Positions 22,398 to 34,492 of a stretch of 64,000 bases of DNA are shown here, one piece after another. Numbering within the stretch: the stretch's first letter is position 1; the number at the start of each line of letters is the position of its first letter. The position numbers and the translations under genes were made by a program. Source of the DNA: Endothia cerciana (Eukaryota; Ascomycota; Sordariomycetes; Diaporthales; Cryphonectriaceae); NCBI GenBank assembly GCA_026119935.1, contig JALRMH010000058.1, forward strand, positions 62,001 to 126,000, read 5' to 3'. The notes beneath the pieces are model-generated. The model saw only the letters and a list, made by a program, of their open reading frames with translations, was not told the DNA's origin and made no database searches.

Positions 22398-23261
22398 ATG
22401 ATCCCGGTCGTTCTCTTAGCTGTCCATGAATGCGAGTCCAAGGTCCGCGAGGCCGAGGGATTCCAGGTCCTGGCAGAGAGGGCGGCACCGGCGGTCCTCC
22501 AGGTCGTCGAGGCCGATGCACCCTTCGAGATGGAGGGAAAGCTGACCGTGGTGGCCGTGCCCACCGAGCACTTCGAAGGACCGTTCATGAACGGTGAGTC
22601 TGCCCACCCGAAGACAGGGCCATCTACTAATGAGCCTCCAGTGTGTATGCCGGAGCTGGACCAGCACATCCGGTCCCAGATCAACATCCAGGATCCGGAA
22701 GACGTCATGTACTACTCGGCCACCGACTGGTCCAGGTTCACGGGCGCCAAGAACTGGTCCTTCAGTGATGATGGGGGTGAGGACGCCCCGGACGATGAGG
22801 GCGAGAACTCTTCGGGAGGTGAGGGCGGAGACTCTTCGGGACGTCCGCAGGGTGACTCTCAGGGACCTGCAGAGAGGGGCCCTCGGGGACCTGCAGATGG
22901 ACACCCTCATGGGCATGCACAGAGGAGCCCTCATGGACACGCACAGGGGGACGCTCATGGACACGCAGGGGGTAACGTTCCCGGACACTCTCATGGTCAC
23001 CTCCCGGGACACTCTCATGGTCCCCTTCCGGGACACGGACATTGTCACGGCTACTTCCCGCATGCACAGTTATACTTTCCGAGGATCCCAGTGGGGAACA
23101 TTCCGGAACAGGGCCACATCGAAATCGTCATCACCCTGATAGCGAGCGACGGGGAGGACGACCACGAGCGGATGGAGCAGACGATCAGCCGTCTCCAGGT
23201 TGCACTCGAGCGCGAGTTTAGACCCAAGAACGTCCCGGAGCCACCTCGTGGCCGGCAGTGA
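22398..23261 (+). CDS. Uncharacterised protein with a His-rich repeat region
   Basis: I do not recognise the family. The model is 271 aa from exons 22398-22593 and 22642-23261. The 48-nt intron has a GTGAGT donor, a TACTAAT branch sequence and a CAG acceptor. Because it is a multiple of three without a stop, retention would add 16 residues rather than break the frame. The N-terminal 110 residues are ordinary globular sequence with an EDVMYYSATDW segment. Residues about 120-160 are acidic (Asp, Glu, Ser, Gly). About 155-215 is an imperfect repeat of His-Gly-His units (HGHA, GHSHG, GHGHCHG). The C-terminal 65 residues look folded (HIEIVITLIASDGEDDHERM). The His-rich part could bind divalent metal. 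No membrane segment or signal peptide is seen, so it is not a ZIP or CDF transporter loop. Confidence 0.65.
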   Translation: MIPVVLLAVHECESKVREAEGFQVLAERAAPAVLQVVEADAPFEMEGKLTVVAVPTEHFEGPFMNGESAHPKTGPSTNEPPVCMPELDQHIRSQINIQDPEDVMYYSATDWSRFTGAKNWSFSDDGGEDAPDDEGENSSGGEGGDSSGRPQGDSQGPAERGPRGPADGHPHGHAQRSPHGHAQGDAHGHAGGNVPGHSHGHLPGHSHGPLPGHGHCHGYFPHAQLYFPRIPVGNIPEQGHIEIVITLIASDGEDDHERMEQTISRLQVALEREFRPKNVPEPPRGRQ

Positions 23262-24979
23262 GTTGCCTCCTCACGCGAGCGCACGCGGCGGACGTCATCC
23301 CGGCGCCAGGACGCCGAGGGTGTCTGCGACGTCCTGCTTGGATTGCCTCGGCGCTCCTCGGTGGGAAAAAGGTGTGTGTGTGAGGCCGAAGTCTGGAAGG
23401 GGGGTGTACCGCGCCTTGCGGGGTTCGATGGCGGAGAGCAGGACGGGCTCGTCGGATGTCAGGAGAGAAGGAAGGAAGGGCAGACCGTTGTCGGATATTT
23501 CCTGCTTTCCCTTGTGCGTTTCCTTCTGGGCCCGTACCTCACGAGCTTAAAGAACAATCCCCTTGGCCCTTCGTCGTCCTGCGCCGGCTGGCTCCCACCA
23601 GCCCAGACCACTGTGACCGTTCCCATTGTGCTCCCTCCTGCCGAGCCCTTGACATCTCAGCGCCCTCGCGAGAGATGTGAATGAGAGACAAGCCTGCCCT
23701 GTTCCCATTCTGCCCACCAGCCTTGTCTCCACTGTTGCTGCCATAGACCAAGCCTTGTGCCTCCCCATCGTCGTTGACGGGTCCTGCCGTGGTGCTAACC
23801 GGCTGGAGTCCTCTGGGACACGGTCTATAGTATGGCTTGGGCAGCAGGACTGGCGATCCGCACCTGTGCCAACCCCCTGACTGGGTCAGGAGCGGCGGCC
23901 GTCTGCCTTGTGCACACCTCACGCCGTCTTCCGCACGTACTGTAATGTCCGCGAGGGCAGCCTCTCGCTGCGCCATGCTCTTGCCGCGACGACCAGACGT
24001 AGCCCCCGGACATCGCGCAAGGGAGGGGCGTGTGGTGGAGAGACGTCGGCGTGTCTCCCTTTCCCCCCCCCCCCCCCCCCCCCGAGGTCTAAGGCACACA
24101 GCCCCTCTCCCGGGGGGTAGGGTTGAGCCGCAGTACCCCTCCTGCCGGCCATTCACCCCGTCCTAGGTGGAGGGGGCCGTTTATTGTCGTTACACGGTGA
24201 GGTATCTGAGGTGGACGGTGGTTGTCCCCACCATATTCACCTCTGTGTGAGCCGTGGAGGTGAGGGGTCTGGGCCACGGCTATGTAATGCCAGCCTTCCT
24301 AGCAGTAACTCTGTTTGTAGAGATTCAACCGGCCTGACTGCCATTTGTGACCCCCCTAGGCGGGCGCCCTCCGCATCGTGTGAAATTTGCGGGCTCCGGC
24401 TGGAAGGCTGGAAGGCTCCGGCAGCTTTCCTGTAATTGACCTCTGCTGAGATGGGCGGCTTCTGGCCCCTCATCTCAACCTGAAGGTCTGGCGTATACGA
24501 GCCAGGAGGATCGCAATAGTGAGATTTGGTCGGAGGGTACAGACGCGGTGCTGAGAGGAATTCCGTGAGGGAACGGCTCCCGAAGGTTAGTCATGAAGCG
24601 GAGAACCTCCCATGCCATCGACACGTCACCACTGGGCCATGTCTAGTGGGAACTCAAATTATACTGATCGATGAGCGCCACGCGCTATTTTTCGGTGGTA
24701 TGGACAAAGGCGAGGGAAGTGCCACGGCGTCGGCCAGGGCCGGCCGACCTTCTGCGGGTCAGTCCTCGTCCATGCACCCTCCCGACAGGCATATTCGTCC
24801 CATTCCTCTTCGGTCTCCTCCAGCCTTGGAACTCCCACAACGCCGGATTTGATATCTGTGTTTAAGGGGAGGGGATAACGAGAACCTTGGGAACCTCCCC
24901 CCTCCTCCCCCCGGGCAATCACTCCTTGAGCACCACCTCGAACTCCTCCCTTTGGGCGCAGAAATGTGGGGCACACTGC
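23262..24979. other. Spacer with no supported gene
   Basis: Contains a 21-base C run at about 24063-24083. Open frames on both strands (for example 23539-24156 minus) overlap each other and have no recognisable domain. The last part is the 3' flank of the minus-strand ARPC4 gene. Confidence 0.45.
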
Positions 24980-25723
24980 CTAATCGAAGGGTGTCAGGAA
25001 TGATTCTGCCACGAAACGTGCCCTTGCGTTCAACTGCGTAACGTTGGTCAACAGCTCAAGGTTGCGGGGACCCGACGTCACTTACGAAGAGCTTCATCTC
25101 GGAGATCTCCTTGTCCACCTCCTCCATGAACTGGATGATGAAGTCCACCAGCTTGTGCTTCAACATCTCCTCGGTGTGGAAATTCGTAATCAAGAAGGAG
25201 ATATCATATCCCTGCGCTGCCCGTCAGCCTTGCCAGCCCAGAGGGGGGCCGGGGCACACAACCGAGCTGCACCACGACAGCTCCGGACGTCAATGACACC
25301 CCGCCATGCCACCCGTATTATGACGCACCTTGATAGGTTTCCTCCTCAGGATGAAGAAGGACTCCGCCCTCTGTTCCAAGAACCGCGTGAACTTGTGCAC
25401 CAGGATGTTCTCGATCTCGTCCGCCTGCTTGATCTTGATGCTGATGCGCACCGAGTTGACGGATGGCTCGACGAGGACACGCTCGTTCTCGTTACGCGCG
25501 ACCGTCAGGGGCGTCAGAAGGACCTCGGGGGAGGTGCGCGCCTCGACCTCAGGGACGTTGTGCCGCTCTGCGGTCTGCGAGGCGAAGTTGGACAGGCACA
25601 GGGCGGCGGTCAGGCTGCTGCGGACGGCCTGGAGGTACGGCCGGAGGGATTGTGACTGGGGGGGGGGAGAACATGTCAGCCTAGTACGGGAGGGGGGGGG
25701 GGAGCGGGCATCAGGCGTACCAT
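24980..25723 (-). CDS. ARPC4: Arp2/3 complex subunit 4 (ARPC4)
   Basis: This subunit of the seven-protein Arp2/3 complex nucleates branched actin filaments at endocytic patches. My model is 169 aa, against 168 in animals. Exons (minus strand) are 25723-25721, 25655-25329, 25211-25086 and 25033-24980. The first coding exon is the ATG codon alone. Exon 2 begins directly with SQSLRPYLQAV. Near-universal family segments are visible: RNENERVLVEPSVNSVRIS, ADEIENILVHKFTRFL, QRAESFFILRRKPIK, the GYDISFLITNFHTE block (exon 3) and the C-terminal ARFVAESFLTPFD. All splice phases fit. The gene is divergently paired with the deubiquitinase gene, 421 bp between start codons. Confidence 0.95.
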
Positions 25724-26144
25724 CGTGAGGGTCTGATAGCTCTGCCGAGCGCTGTCGGGATGTCCTGCTGGGGAGTTGTTGTTGGAGGAGCTGGCTTCGT
25801 GAGCTGTACGGTTCAAGGAGGGACGTCAGGGGCGTGGGTCTATGTGGGGCGGGACCTTGGGGGGGTGCCAGGTACGTACCGTGGCCCATCCTTGTCCTGC
25901 CTGCCCAACCTTTTTGCCCCGCCATTACGCTGCCGGAGAGCTGCCTGCCTGCCTGCCTCAGCGGCCGAACACTTACTTTTCTTTTGCGTCGACAGCGCAC
26001 CAGCCTATTTTATCTGTGGCAATTTGTGGCAAACCTCACACTCTCGCCTCCCAGAGCTGAGGATCTCGTCCTCTCAACGACCACAACCACAGTGCTTGAC
26101 CGCCAATACCCCCCAGAGGACTGTACTTTGAGACCGCCGGCAAG
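25724..26144. promoter_or_regulatory. Shared divergent promoter of ARPC4 and UBP6
   Basis: The 421 bp between the two start codons must hold both promoters and leaders. It contains a G-rich run next to the ARPC4 start and a tetranucleotide stretch (GCCT repeats, about 25941-25957). No TATA box is obvious. Confidence 0.55.
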
Positions 26145-27923
26145 ATGGCTGTGAACGGTACGTAACAGGGCCCTGTCTATGGCTGCTTGGGGGTAGTTTG
26201 TCGCGTCGACATGAGGAACCTGGGAGCTCCGTTGCTGACGTGACCCTTATCCCTAGTTTTCATCAAGCACCAAGGCATCAAATACGATGTCGAGGTGGAC
26301 CCCTCCTCCACCGGCGCCGAGTTCAAGGAGATCATCTACAGCCTGACCGGCGTCGAGCCAGAGCGGCAGAAGGTCCTGATCAAGGGCGGCCAGCTGAAGG
26401 ACGACGCGGACATGGGGAAGCTGGGCCTGAAGCCCAACTCGACAATCATGATGATGGGCACGCCCAGCAGTGGCGCACCCGCCATCGCCCGCCCAAAGGA
26501 GAAGACCAAGTTCGCCGAGGACATGACAGATGCCGAGGCAGCTCAGCTGGAGGGGGCTATCCCGAGCGGCCTGACGAACCTTGGCAACACCTGCTACCTG
26601 AACTCGACCCTGCAGGCCCTCCGCGCCATACCAGAGCTCCAGGAGTCCCTGGTCAGATACGAGTACAAGGGTCAGCCCGACGGGGGCGCCCTCGCCCCGC
26701 TGCCGCAGTTCGACATCACCACGCAGCTGAAGAACCTCTTCAGGTCGATGAGCGAGACCACGGAGGGCTTTGCGCCTATCGGCTTCATCCAGGCCCTTCG
26801 TCAGGTCTTCCCTCAGTTTGCGGAGAGGTCCAGGACCGGCTCGGGCTATGCGCAGCAGGATGCCGAGGAGGCCTGGACGAACATCCTCTCCAAGATCCGG
26901 ACCAGCCTGAAGGTCCAGGACAAGGACGACTCGGCCACCGTTTCCTGGGTCGACAAGTACATGGCCCTGCAGATGGTCGAGACCCTCGAGTGTGATGATC
27001 CCGAGGCCCGCGAGCGGGGAGAGCAGCCGGTCGTCAGTACCGAGACCTACCTCAAGCTCAACTGCCACATCGACGGGTCGACGAACCACCTGCGGGACGG
27101 TATCCTCAGCGGCCTGAAGGAGGAGATCGAGAAGAGGTCCCCGGTCCTCGACAGAGACGCCAAATACACCAAGTCTTCCAGGATCTCCCGCCTGCCCCAG
27201 TACCTCACGGTGCAGTTCGTCCGTTTCTTCTGGCGGAGGGACACCCAGAAGAAGGCCAAGATCCTGCGCAAGGTCACCTTCCCCAAGGAGCTCGACATCC
27301 TGGAGTTCTGTACCGACGACCTGAAGAGCAAGCTGGTCCCCGTGAGGGACCGGCTCCGGGAGGTCGTGAAGGACGAGGAGGACATCGAGCGGGCCCGCAA
27401 GAGGAGGAGGACGGACCAGACCACGGAGGGTGAGGGCTCTCAGGCGGCCCAGGCCGCGAGCGAGGACAAGACCAAGGGGGACGAGAAGAAGCCGGCGGCC
27501 GACGGCGACGGCGACACCCCGATGGGGACGTACAAGACGGACGCCGAGTGGGAGGCGGAGAAGGCCACGGCGCTCCGCAACGCCAAGAAGGAGCTGTTGG
27601 GCCTGGTCAACCAAGACCTTGCCAAGGACGAGGGCGCCAACCAGTCCGGCATCTACGAGCTCCGGGGCATCATCACCCACCAGGGGTCCAGCGCCGACAG
27701 TGGCCACTACACGGCGTACGTGAAGAAGCCCGGTGCCAAGGACCCGAAGACGGGCAGGACGGGCGAGGAAGACGGCAACTGGTGGTGGTTCAACGACGAC
27801 AAGGTCTCCGAGGTGCCCGGAGGCAAGATCGAGACGCTTTCCGGCGGAGGAGAGACCCACTCAGCCCTCATCCTGCTGTACAAGGCCATCCCACTGCCGT
27901 CATCCGAGGACGTGCAGGCGTAG
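26145..27923 (+). CDS. UBP6: Proteasome-associated deubiquitinase Ubp6/USP14
   Basis: This cysteine protease binds the proteasome 19S base and trims ubiquitin from substrates. The model is 559 aa from exons 26145-26157 (13 nt) and 26257-27923, with the intron starting GTACGT. Residues 1-75 form the ubiquitin-like domain that docks on Rpn1 (VFIKHQGIKYDVEV, VLIKGGQLKDD). The USP catalytic domain follows. Its Cys box GLTNLGNTCYLNSTLQAL puts the catalytic Cys at about residue 117. The QQDAEEAW block comes next, then the His box DSGHYTAYV, with His at about 488. A charged, low-complexity insertion of about 80 residues (RARKRRRTDQ onwards) lies before the His box and accounts for the extra length over human USP14 (494 aa). 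All catalytic motifs are intact. Confidence 0.96.
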
Positions 27924-28057
27924 CGGCCGTGTACCGACCGGTCCAGGCTGCCCGGCACCCTGGGGGATCCACGAAGAGCAATGGTTGGCTGACTTGATGC
28001 CAGAAGGGGTGTGCGCGCCGGAAGAGGAGAGTGTCGGCGTGGACCAACGTGCGCGCG

Positions 28058-28106
<49 letters not shown>

Positions 28107-29381
28107 GACAGCGGTGGTTTTTATCATGATTAGACCTCTGTAGACACTAGTGGCTGGGATGCCCTCATCCGCCCACCCTTACGTCGAATCGAAGTTCGTG
28201 ATATTCTTGCCTGTCGGCGTACACGGCGGTCCGGGCCATGATTATGTAACACTAACACGGCGTGCGCAGGGCCTCGACTCGAGCCCGCCGATCTGACGGC
28301 GGGAGGCTGCAGGTTGATGCAGCAGCGTCGACAGGCGGGATGCGGCAGCGACCTTGAGCACCACGAGTGCCGGCCCAACGCACGCCACCACCATCCCGAT
28401 GTGCCCCAAGCAGCCGGTATCGTGTATGTATATTCAGCTGGTGGCCACCCACACATACGTAACCCCCCTGGCGCCCTGGGCCGGGTCCCGTGGGCGGGGG
28501 GTGGTGCGAAGGTCATTACGTGGAAGAGGTCACGGATGCGAGGCTGTGCAGTCTAATAATGTCTTGGCGGCACGCTCTGTGTGCAGTGGGTGAGTAGTTG
28601 ACAGGCCACCACGGCCGCCCGCCTGTCAGAAAAATGTCGCCAGGTGTGCACGGGGAGGTCGACCGTAGTATACAGACCGGACCAGACGCCAGAATTCCTG
28701 CAGCTGCCCAAAACACAAAACCTCGAACCACGGCGGCCGTCGTCGAGACCAGAGCCGTCCAGGACGTGAGGCAGGCCTCCTTTTTGGGACCCCCCACCAA
28801 TTACACCAGCACATAGCGTCAGAGTTCGTCTTGGCCGTGCGGAGCACTTTACGCGACGCTACGCGGATCCCAGTCCAGATATCGCATCATCCTTCCCCCC
28901 ATTTAATGCCAGCCGTCGACGCTCCGGCAGGTATCACCATAATCATCACCATCATCCTCATCATCATCGTCTTCATCCTCCCGGCTGCCTATCTGTAACC
29001 CCTACCGCCGCCTCCTCTCTAACCTTTGCGCTGCGCCACGTTGCATCGCTCAGCCTACCCTTTCCTCTCTCATCCCCCCCTTTTTTTTTTTTTTTTTTTC
29101 TTCTTTCTTCCTTTCTTCCTTTCTTTCCGTCTTGTTCCGTGTTCCTTGATACCCCTCATTTCCCATCTACTCTCGCCTATATCGACCCTGCAGCACCGTC
29201 TTACGCCGACGCAGCAACCCTCAGGGGGCTTTGGGGGGGGGGACGAAGAGCCTTTTGCAATTTTCGGGAAAAGATCGATCCCGCCGAACCTTTCCGCGCC
29301 CGTCCTCACCATCCCATTCCCTTCGCGACACCAACAACGAGACGCACGACCCATCTCCTGCCCATCGCGACGATCGCCAGG
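27924..29381. other. Spacer with microsatellites, 5' flank of the Lsb5-like gene
   Basis: A (CG)n run passes directly into (CA)n at about 28050-28105. The strand is pyrimidine-rich with a T-run at about 29082-29099. A CAT/ATC-rich segment lies at 28935-28980. No supported gene. The last 300 bp probably hold the promoter and leader of the gene at 29382. Confidence 0.5.
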
Positions 29382-31552
29382 ATGCCCTCGCTCAGGTCCC
29401 TGGGCAGTAGGATGCTCGGTGGCATCAAGAAGAGGGGCACCGACACGGACGCGGACAATGACAGCGGGGCCAGCGATTCGGCGGTGGACCTGCAGAGCGG
29501 TGCCCCCGAGGTTATCGCAGCGAGGAGTGTGGTACGCTATTACAAGACTCGGGAAGAGAGAAAGAAAGAAAGAAAAAAAAAAAAAAAAAAAAAAAACACC
29601 CTTACCAGGAAGGGGGAGGGCCAGGGGCTAACGATGCCTACGACAGAAAGCGTTTTGCGAGTCGGGCGGTCCGGGCCGTCAAAATGTACGTCTACATACC
29701 GTGGTGGCAGACAGATCTCTATGGAGTGTGCGCTCGCTGCTGCGTCGTCGGGTGCCTGCGGCTCGGGGGCAGGGCAGAGGAGACCTGAGGCGGTGATGCC
29801 TCCGTCGCGGTCTGCCCCCGAGGGCGCCGCCGGGCTATGACGCGCGCGTTCCTCCCTCCAGCCACCCAAGCCTCGCGGCCAACCTAGTCCCGCTAGCACT
29901 GCCATGACATGACATGACATGACATGACATGACATCACATGTATAACTAACTGACCTCCTCTTGGCGGCCGCAGGGCGACGAGGTCACCTTCCTCCCACC
30001 GATCGTCGAGTCCGCCGAGTCCTCCCCCGCGGCAGCAGCCGAGTGCGCACGGCTGATACGCAAGTTCCTCAAGAAGGACTACTGGTCCAATCCGTCATAC
30101 CAGTACAACGCGCTGATGCTCGCGCGCATCCTGTCCGACAACCCCGGGCCCACCTTCACGCGCAACCTGGACGACAAGTTCGTGGACACGCTGAGGGAGC
30201 TGTTGCGGAACGGGCGTGACCTCTCCGTACGGCAGATGCTCATGGAGATGCTGGACTCGTTCGAGCACCAGAAGGGCTGGGACGGGGGCTTGGCGGGCTG
30301 CATCGAGATGTGGAAGAAGGAGAAGGACAAGGCCTATAGGGCCTACGGTGTATGTTGTTTGTTTGTTTGTTTGTTTGTTTGTTTGTTTGTTGTTGTTGGT
30401 GTTATTGTTGATGATGATGATGTTCCATGGCTGGGGACGGTCATGTCGCTAACAATACCCTCCCAGGGACGCGCACCGCCTCCGCAGATGCCCCTGATGG
30501 GCGCTGCCGGGGCCGACCAGCACTCACAGAACTACTTCGCGAGGTCACACCACAACAGGAGCCTGCCGGACCCCGTCGAGCTGGCCACCCGGCTGGAGGA
30601 GGCGAGGACGTCGGCGAAGCTGCTGACGCAGCTGGTGGCCAACACGCCGTCGACAGAAGTCATCGAGAACGACCTGGTCAAGGAGTTTGCGGACCGCTGC
30701 CTCAGCGCGTCCCGCAGCATACAGGGCTACATGGTGGCAGACAACCCGGGCCCCGACAACGAGACGATGGAGAGCCTCATCGACGTGAACGAGGAGCTGC
30801 AGCGAGCGCTCAACAACCAGAAGCGGGCGGTCCTGAGCGCGAGGAAGGAGCTCGGGATCGACGGCCGGTCCCGGAACCCGAGCCCACAGCCGCCAGAGGC
30901 GAACGGCGCCAACCTGCCGGCGCTCCCTGGCCCCTCGGGCGCGTTCGCCGGCGCGCCGCAGGCCCCGAGGAGGAAGGACAACGGCAAGGGGAAGGCAAGG
31001 CAGTCGCAGGTCCCAGCAGACTTCGTCCCGCCGCCGCCGGGCCCCCCACCGGGCCGGCCAGAACCAAAGGGATCCCTCACGGGCCTCGTCTCGCCCATCT
31101 CAGACGACGGGGACGGGGACGGGGACGGGGACGGGGGGAGAGATCCGTTCCGAGACCCGGAGCCGGCTGGCGCCTCCTCGGCAGCGAGAGGGAAGGCGGC
31201 AGCGGGAGCGGCAGGAGGCGGAGGTGCCCCGCTGCTGGAGCAGCCCAGCCTCGACTACGAGCCCTTCCACCCGGGCTTCAGCCAGCCGAGGCAGAGCTAC
31301 CTGGGCCGCCAGGACAGCGCGGTGGACAGGCTCCAGATGTCCGGCGCCGGCTCGGGGTCGCCAGACCGCAGCAAGGACGAGCCCAGCGGACCGGGGAACA
31401 CCTACAGGCACAACAACGGCGGCGGGTCGTCATCGTCTGCTGGCCGCAAGCAGCAGAGGTATGGGTATGAGGGGGACGAAGGGGGCGGGGACCTCTACAA
31501 CGGATCCGCGGGGGGTTCCTCTTCGGCAAACAAGCCTGCCCACCGGTACTAG
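29382..31552 (+). CDS. LSB5: VHS/GAT domain adaptor, Lsb5-like
   Basis: Lsb5-type proteins link ubiquitinated cargo and the actin regulator Las17/WASP during endocytosis. The model is 536 aa from exons 29382-29531, 29975-30349 and 30467-31552. I chose the GTATGT donor at 30350 because it alone keeps the frame into exon 3. A VHS-like helical superhelix spans about residues 60-165 (CARLIRKFLKKDYWSNPSYQ, RQMLMEMLDSFEHQKGW). A GAT domain follows at about 200-300 (LEEARTSAKLLTQLV, CLSASRSIQGYM, ESLIDVNEELQRAL). The remaining C-terminus is disordered, rich in Pro, Gly and Ser, with an acidic (DG)n stretch coded by a short tandem repeat and a terminal NKPAHRY. Introns 1 and 2 contain a TGACA pentamer array and a TTTG array respectively. 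Confidence 0.83.
29903..29940. repeat. TGACA pentanucleotide array in intron 1
   Basis: About seven units of (C)ATGA(C) give CATGACATGACATGACATG and so on, ending in one CATCACATG variant. It lies wholly inside intron 1 of the Lsb5-like gene, about 35 bp before the acceptor. Confidence 0.9.
30355..30391. repeat. TTTG tetranucleotide array in intron 2
   Basis: About eight TTTG units start a few bases after the GTATGT donor of intron 2 of the Lsb5-like gene, followed by short GTT and GAT runs. Confidence 0.9.
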
Positions 31553-33320
31553 GAGAGGAAGGGGCGCAGGTTTCCCGCGAGGGCCCCCTGGCGGCGGTGG
31601 TGCGCCGGGGGTCTTTTCACAAAGACCAGGCAGGAGGAGGGGTCGAGCGGGTGACCAGGAGGGTTACCAGGCTCGTCCCATCTCATGAGAACGGAGGGGG
31701 CGGAGATTGTAGGATAACTTAACTTCCACTTATGATACCTAAAGAGGACGCACGCAGAGCTACGACTGTTGAGAGACAAGAGCCCGGCTGATGATGACAA
31801 AGGAGGGAGAGAGGGAGAGGAGGAGGAGGAGGAGGACGCCCGTTTTGGGACGACTGAAGGTGTCTTTCAAGCATAGCATCATGACGAGCACCTGAGAAAC
31901 TACCCATCCTTCTTGATCCCCCCCCCTCCTGATCCCCCCTTCCTGATGCCCTCCCTTTCCCGTCCACACCAGTCTCGCAAGGACGCTGGCGCTCTGGCAC
32001 CGGCGCATCCTGCGAGCAGACCTCCAAGTCGTCTGCCACATGCGGTGCTGCGTACAACGTAACCCCCCCCCCCTCCCCGCCCGGCTTCATCCCCGACCGG
32101 TGTGATCTATGAGGTCTAATTCCGTGTCGGGGATTACAAGGGCGCACAGGATGTCCCACGACGGTTTTTACGGTGAGGCTTGACGATGACTCGAATTTCT
32201 GATCCAGGACGCGAATCATCGTGCGGCTTGCGGGGGCGAGCGAGGGCGGAGGGGCCGGTCAGCCTTTCTTTCCCGTGTTGGTATGTCTCTCCTGTTTCTC
32301 CCTCGTGCGACCCGCCCACGCAGGATCGAGACCTGTCGTGCCCGGGGGCGCCGAGAGAAATATCGATATAACCCGTATAAGGGACAGGCACGTCGCCTCC
32401 TCTTTAATCTCATAAAATAACCTGGACAGGGGTTGGGGGAGAGAGAGAGGTGTGTGTGTGTGTGTGTGTGTGGACGGAGGAGAGCCGGGATGGCGGGCCC
32501 CCCCCACCCTCTTCTCACACCCCTCCCCGGCATCCGATGATCTGATCTCTGTGTCCCACGTCTGTCCTTTTCCAAGCCCCCCGGATCCCAACCGGGAAGA
32601 GAGACAGGAGGGAGGGGGAGGGGGGTGTGTGCAGGGCGAGGGTCCGCGTCTCATGCGGGCCGTCACGACGCGTATTGGCCAGCCGCGTTGTCGCACAGCA
32701 GCCCTTCTCCTCGGCGTGCATGGCGGCCGGGGAATAACGCGGCACAAGAGAGAGGGAGGATCATGGCGCCACCACCTCCCCCCCCCCCCGGCGCTCGGCT
32801 TTTTCCCCCCTTCGTCATTTAGCTCGACGCGGCGGTGTGCCGTGCCGTGCCTCCTCCTCCCCCCCCCCATGTCCGCCTCGCCCTTTTCGCCTCATCCCAT
32901 CGCGGCTCTGCTTTTCCCGCCTGTGGGACCGCACCACCCTCGACCACGAGGCTGGGGGGGGGGGGGGGAGAGGAAGGTTCCTTTTCCCGGGACCAGGAGA
33001 CGGGCCAAGCTGAGTGGGGATGACCGGGACCGGGCGGGTCTTCCGGCCGTGACGAGCGAATGTGGCGGGCCCCTAATGACGCGGGATCTTCGCTCGCTGT
33101 TTCGCTGTCACACGTTCTCCAGCATATTAAAAGCCCTGAAGGGTAAATATATTAAATAAAATAAAATAAAAACCAAAAAAAAAAACCAACGACCAAGGCT
33201 CGTCACGCTGTCCCAAGGGGGGGGGGGGCGCGGGAAGGATCTCGTTGGGCGCCGAGAGGCTGTCTCGGATAAGGCACATCGCCTTCTCTCACCGACTTAC
33301 CTGTGCGACGCTCGGCACGG

Positions 33321-33359
<39 letters not shown>

Positions 33360-34302
33360 TGTGTGTGTGTGTGTGTGTGTGTGAGTGAGTGGTGATCTCC
33401 GCGGAGGGGAGACCGATGGGATGTGATGTGATGTGATGCGGTGCGATGCGATGTGTCGCCAAGGGGGGGGGAAGCTTCCCAGCCCGTCCCTCCCTCCCTC
33501 ACCTGAGACCCCCCCTACCCAGTCTGCGACAATCGTCCGCTTCTGTTCTGCTGCATGCTCTCGGCGTGTGTGAGTGGACGGGGGGATATGGGCCCACGGG
33601 AGCCGGAGGGCGGCACCGAACCACACAACAACCACGACCGCCGACGGCCGCCACAGCCATCATCACCACTCCCACCCCTCTCTCCCCCGGGAGGAAAAAC
33701 CCCGCGCGGGCGAACCGTTGCACAATGATGCGGCCAAGTGAGACGTGGCTCCGGTCCAGAGCGAGGCCTGTGCCGCCCCTCCTCCTTGATTTTTTTTCTT
33801 TTCCTTTTTTTTTCTCCCCCCCCGTCCTGCGGGCGCCAGCTCCAATGAGCAGCCGGGGGAGGGGTGAGGGGAGGGAGATGGGTGGATGTCCCTGGTACAT
33901 GGGGGGTTGTTAAGGGTGCCTCTTTCTCTCTCCCTCTCTCTCTCTCCCTCTCTCTCTCTCTCTCCCTCTCTCTCCCTCTCTCTCTCACCGGGGCACGGGC
34001 GAATAATCTCTTCATGCAGGGCGTACTTCCTCTCTCGGCTGCCGGTCGGTGGGTGGGTGGGGCGTGTGATCGGGCGTGCGCCATGTTTCTGAGCTTTATA
34101 TGTGATATGATGAAGGGGGGAGGGGAGGGGAGGCAGGAGGAATACGGCCTTCGCACCGACAGGTACGCGGGGGCGAAGTACACTCCCGTCGTGCGAAAGA
34201 TGCCATCCCCGGCGGGCCCAGCAGCCGTGCGCACCGCCTGGGGCACGCACTGGAGCAGCACCTCCTGGAGGGAGACAGAGAGGGAGGCTGGACACACACA
34301 TA

Positions 34303-34492
34303 CCAGGCTGGGTGCTTCCGGATCACCCTGTACAGAGAGGGGGCCCTGGCGGCCCTGCCCGTCTCCAGAACAGACCGGTACACGTCCCTGTGGAGGGTGC
34401 TGGACACGCACGCAGCAGCCAGGCGTCTTCCCGGATCGCCCCGGTACCAGAAGGGCTCTGGCGGCCTGTCTGCGCCCAGGACAAGGCGGTAT
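34303..34492 (+). repeat. Imperfect duplication inside an open frame
   Basis: Segment 34309-34380 and segment 34421-34492 align with each other: both run GG(T/C)G(C/T)CTTCC-GGATC, then a TAC-AGA-GGG core, CTGGCGGCC, and a CCAG-ACA end. The plus-strand frame through them is open from 34106 to 34909, but its first ATG is at 34397. No domain is recognised. Confidence 0.45.

Noticed and set aside
26253..27860. 535-codon minus-strand open frame over UBP6
   Set aside because: It is antisense to the well-supported deubiquitinase and arises from GC3 bias.
28050..28105. Possible regulatory meaning of the (CG)n/(CA)n tract after UBP6
   Set aside because: It is an ordinary dinucleotide microsatellite of the kind found many times in this window.
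32452..33159. 235-codon plus-strand frame
   Set aside because: It starts in a (GT)n microsatellite and consists of low-complexity Pro/Gly/Ser sequence.
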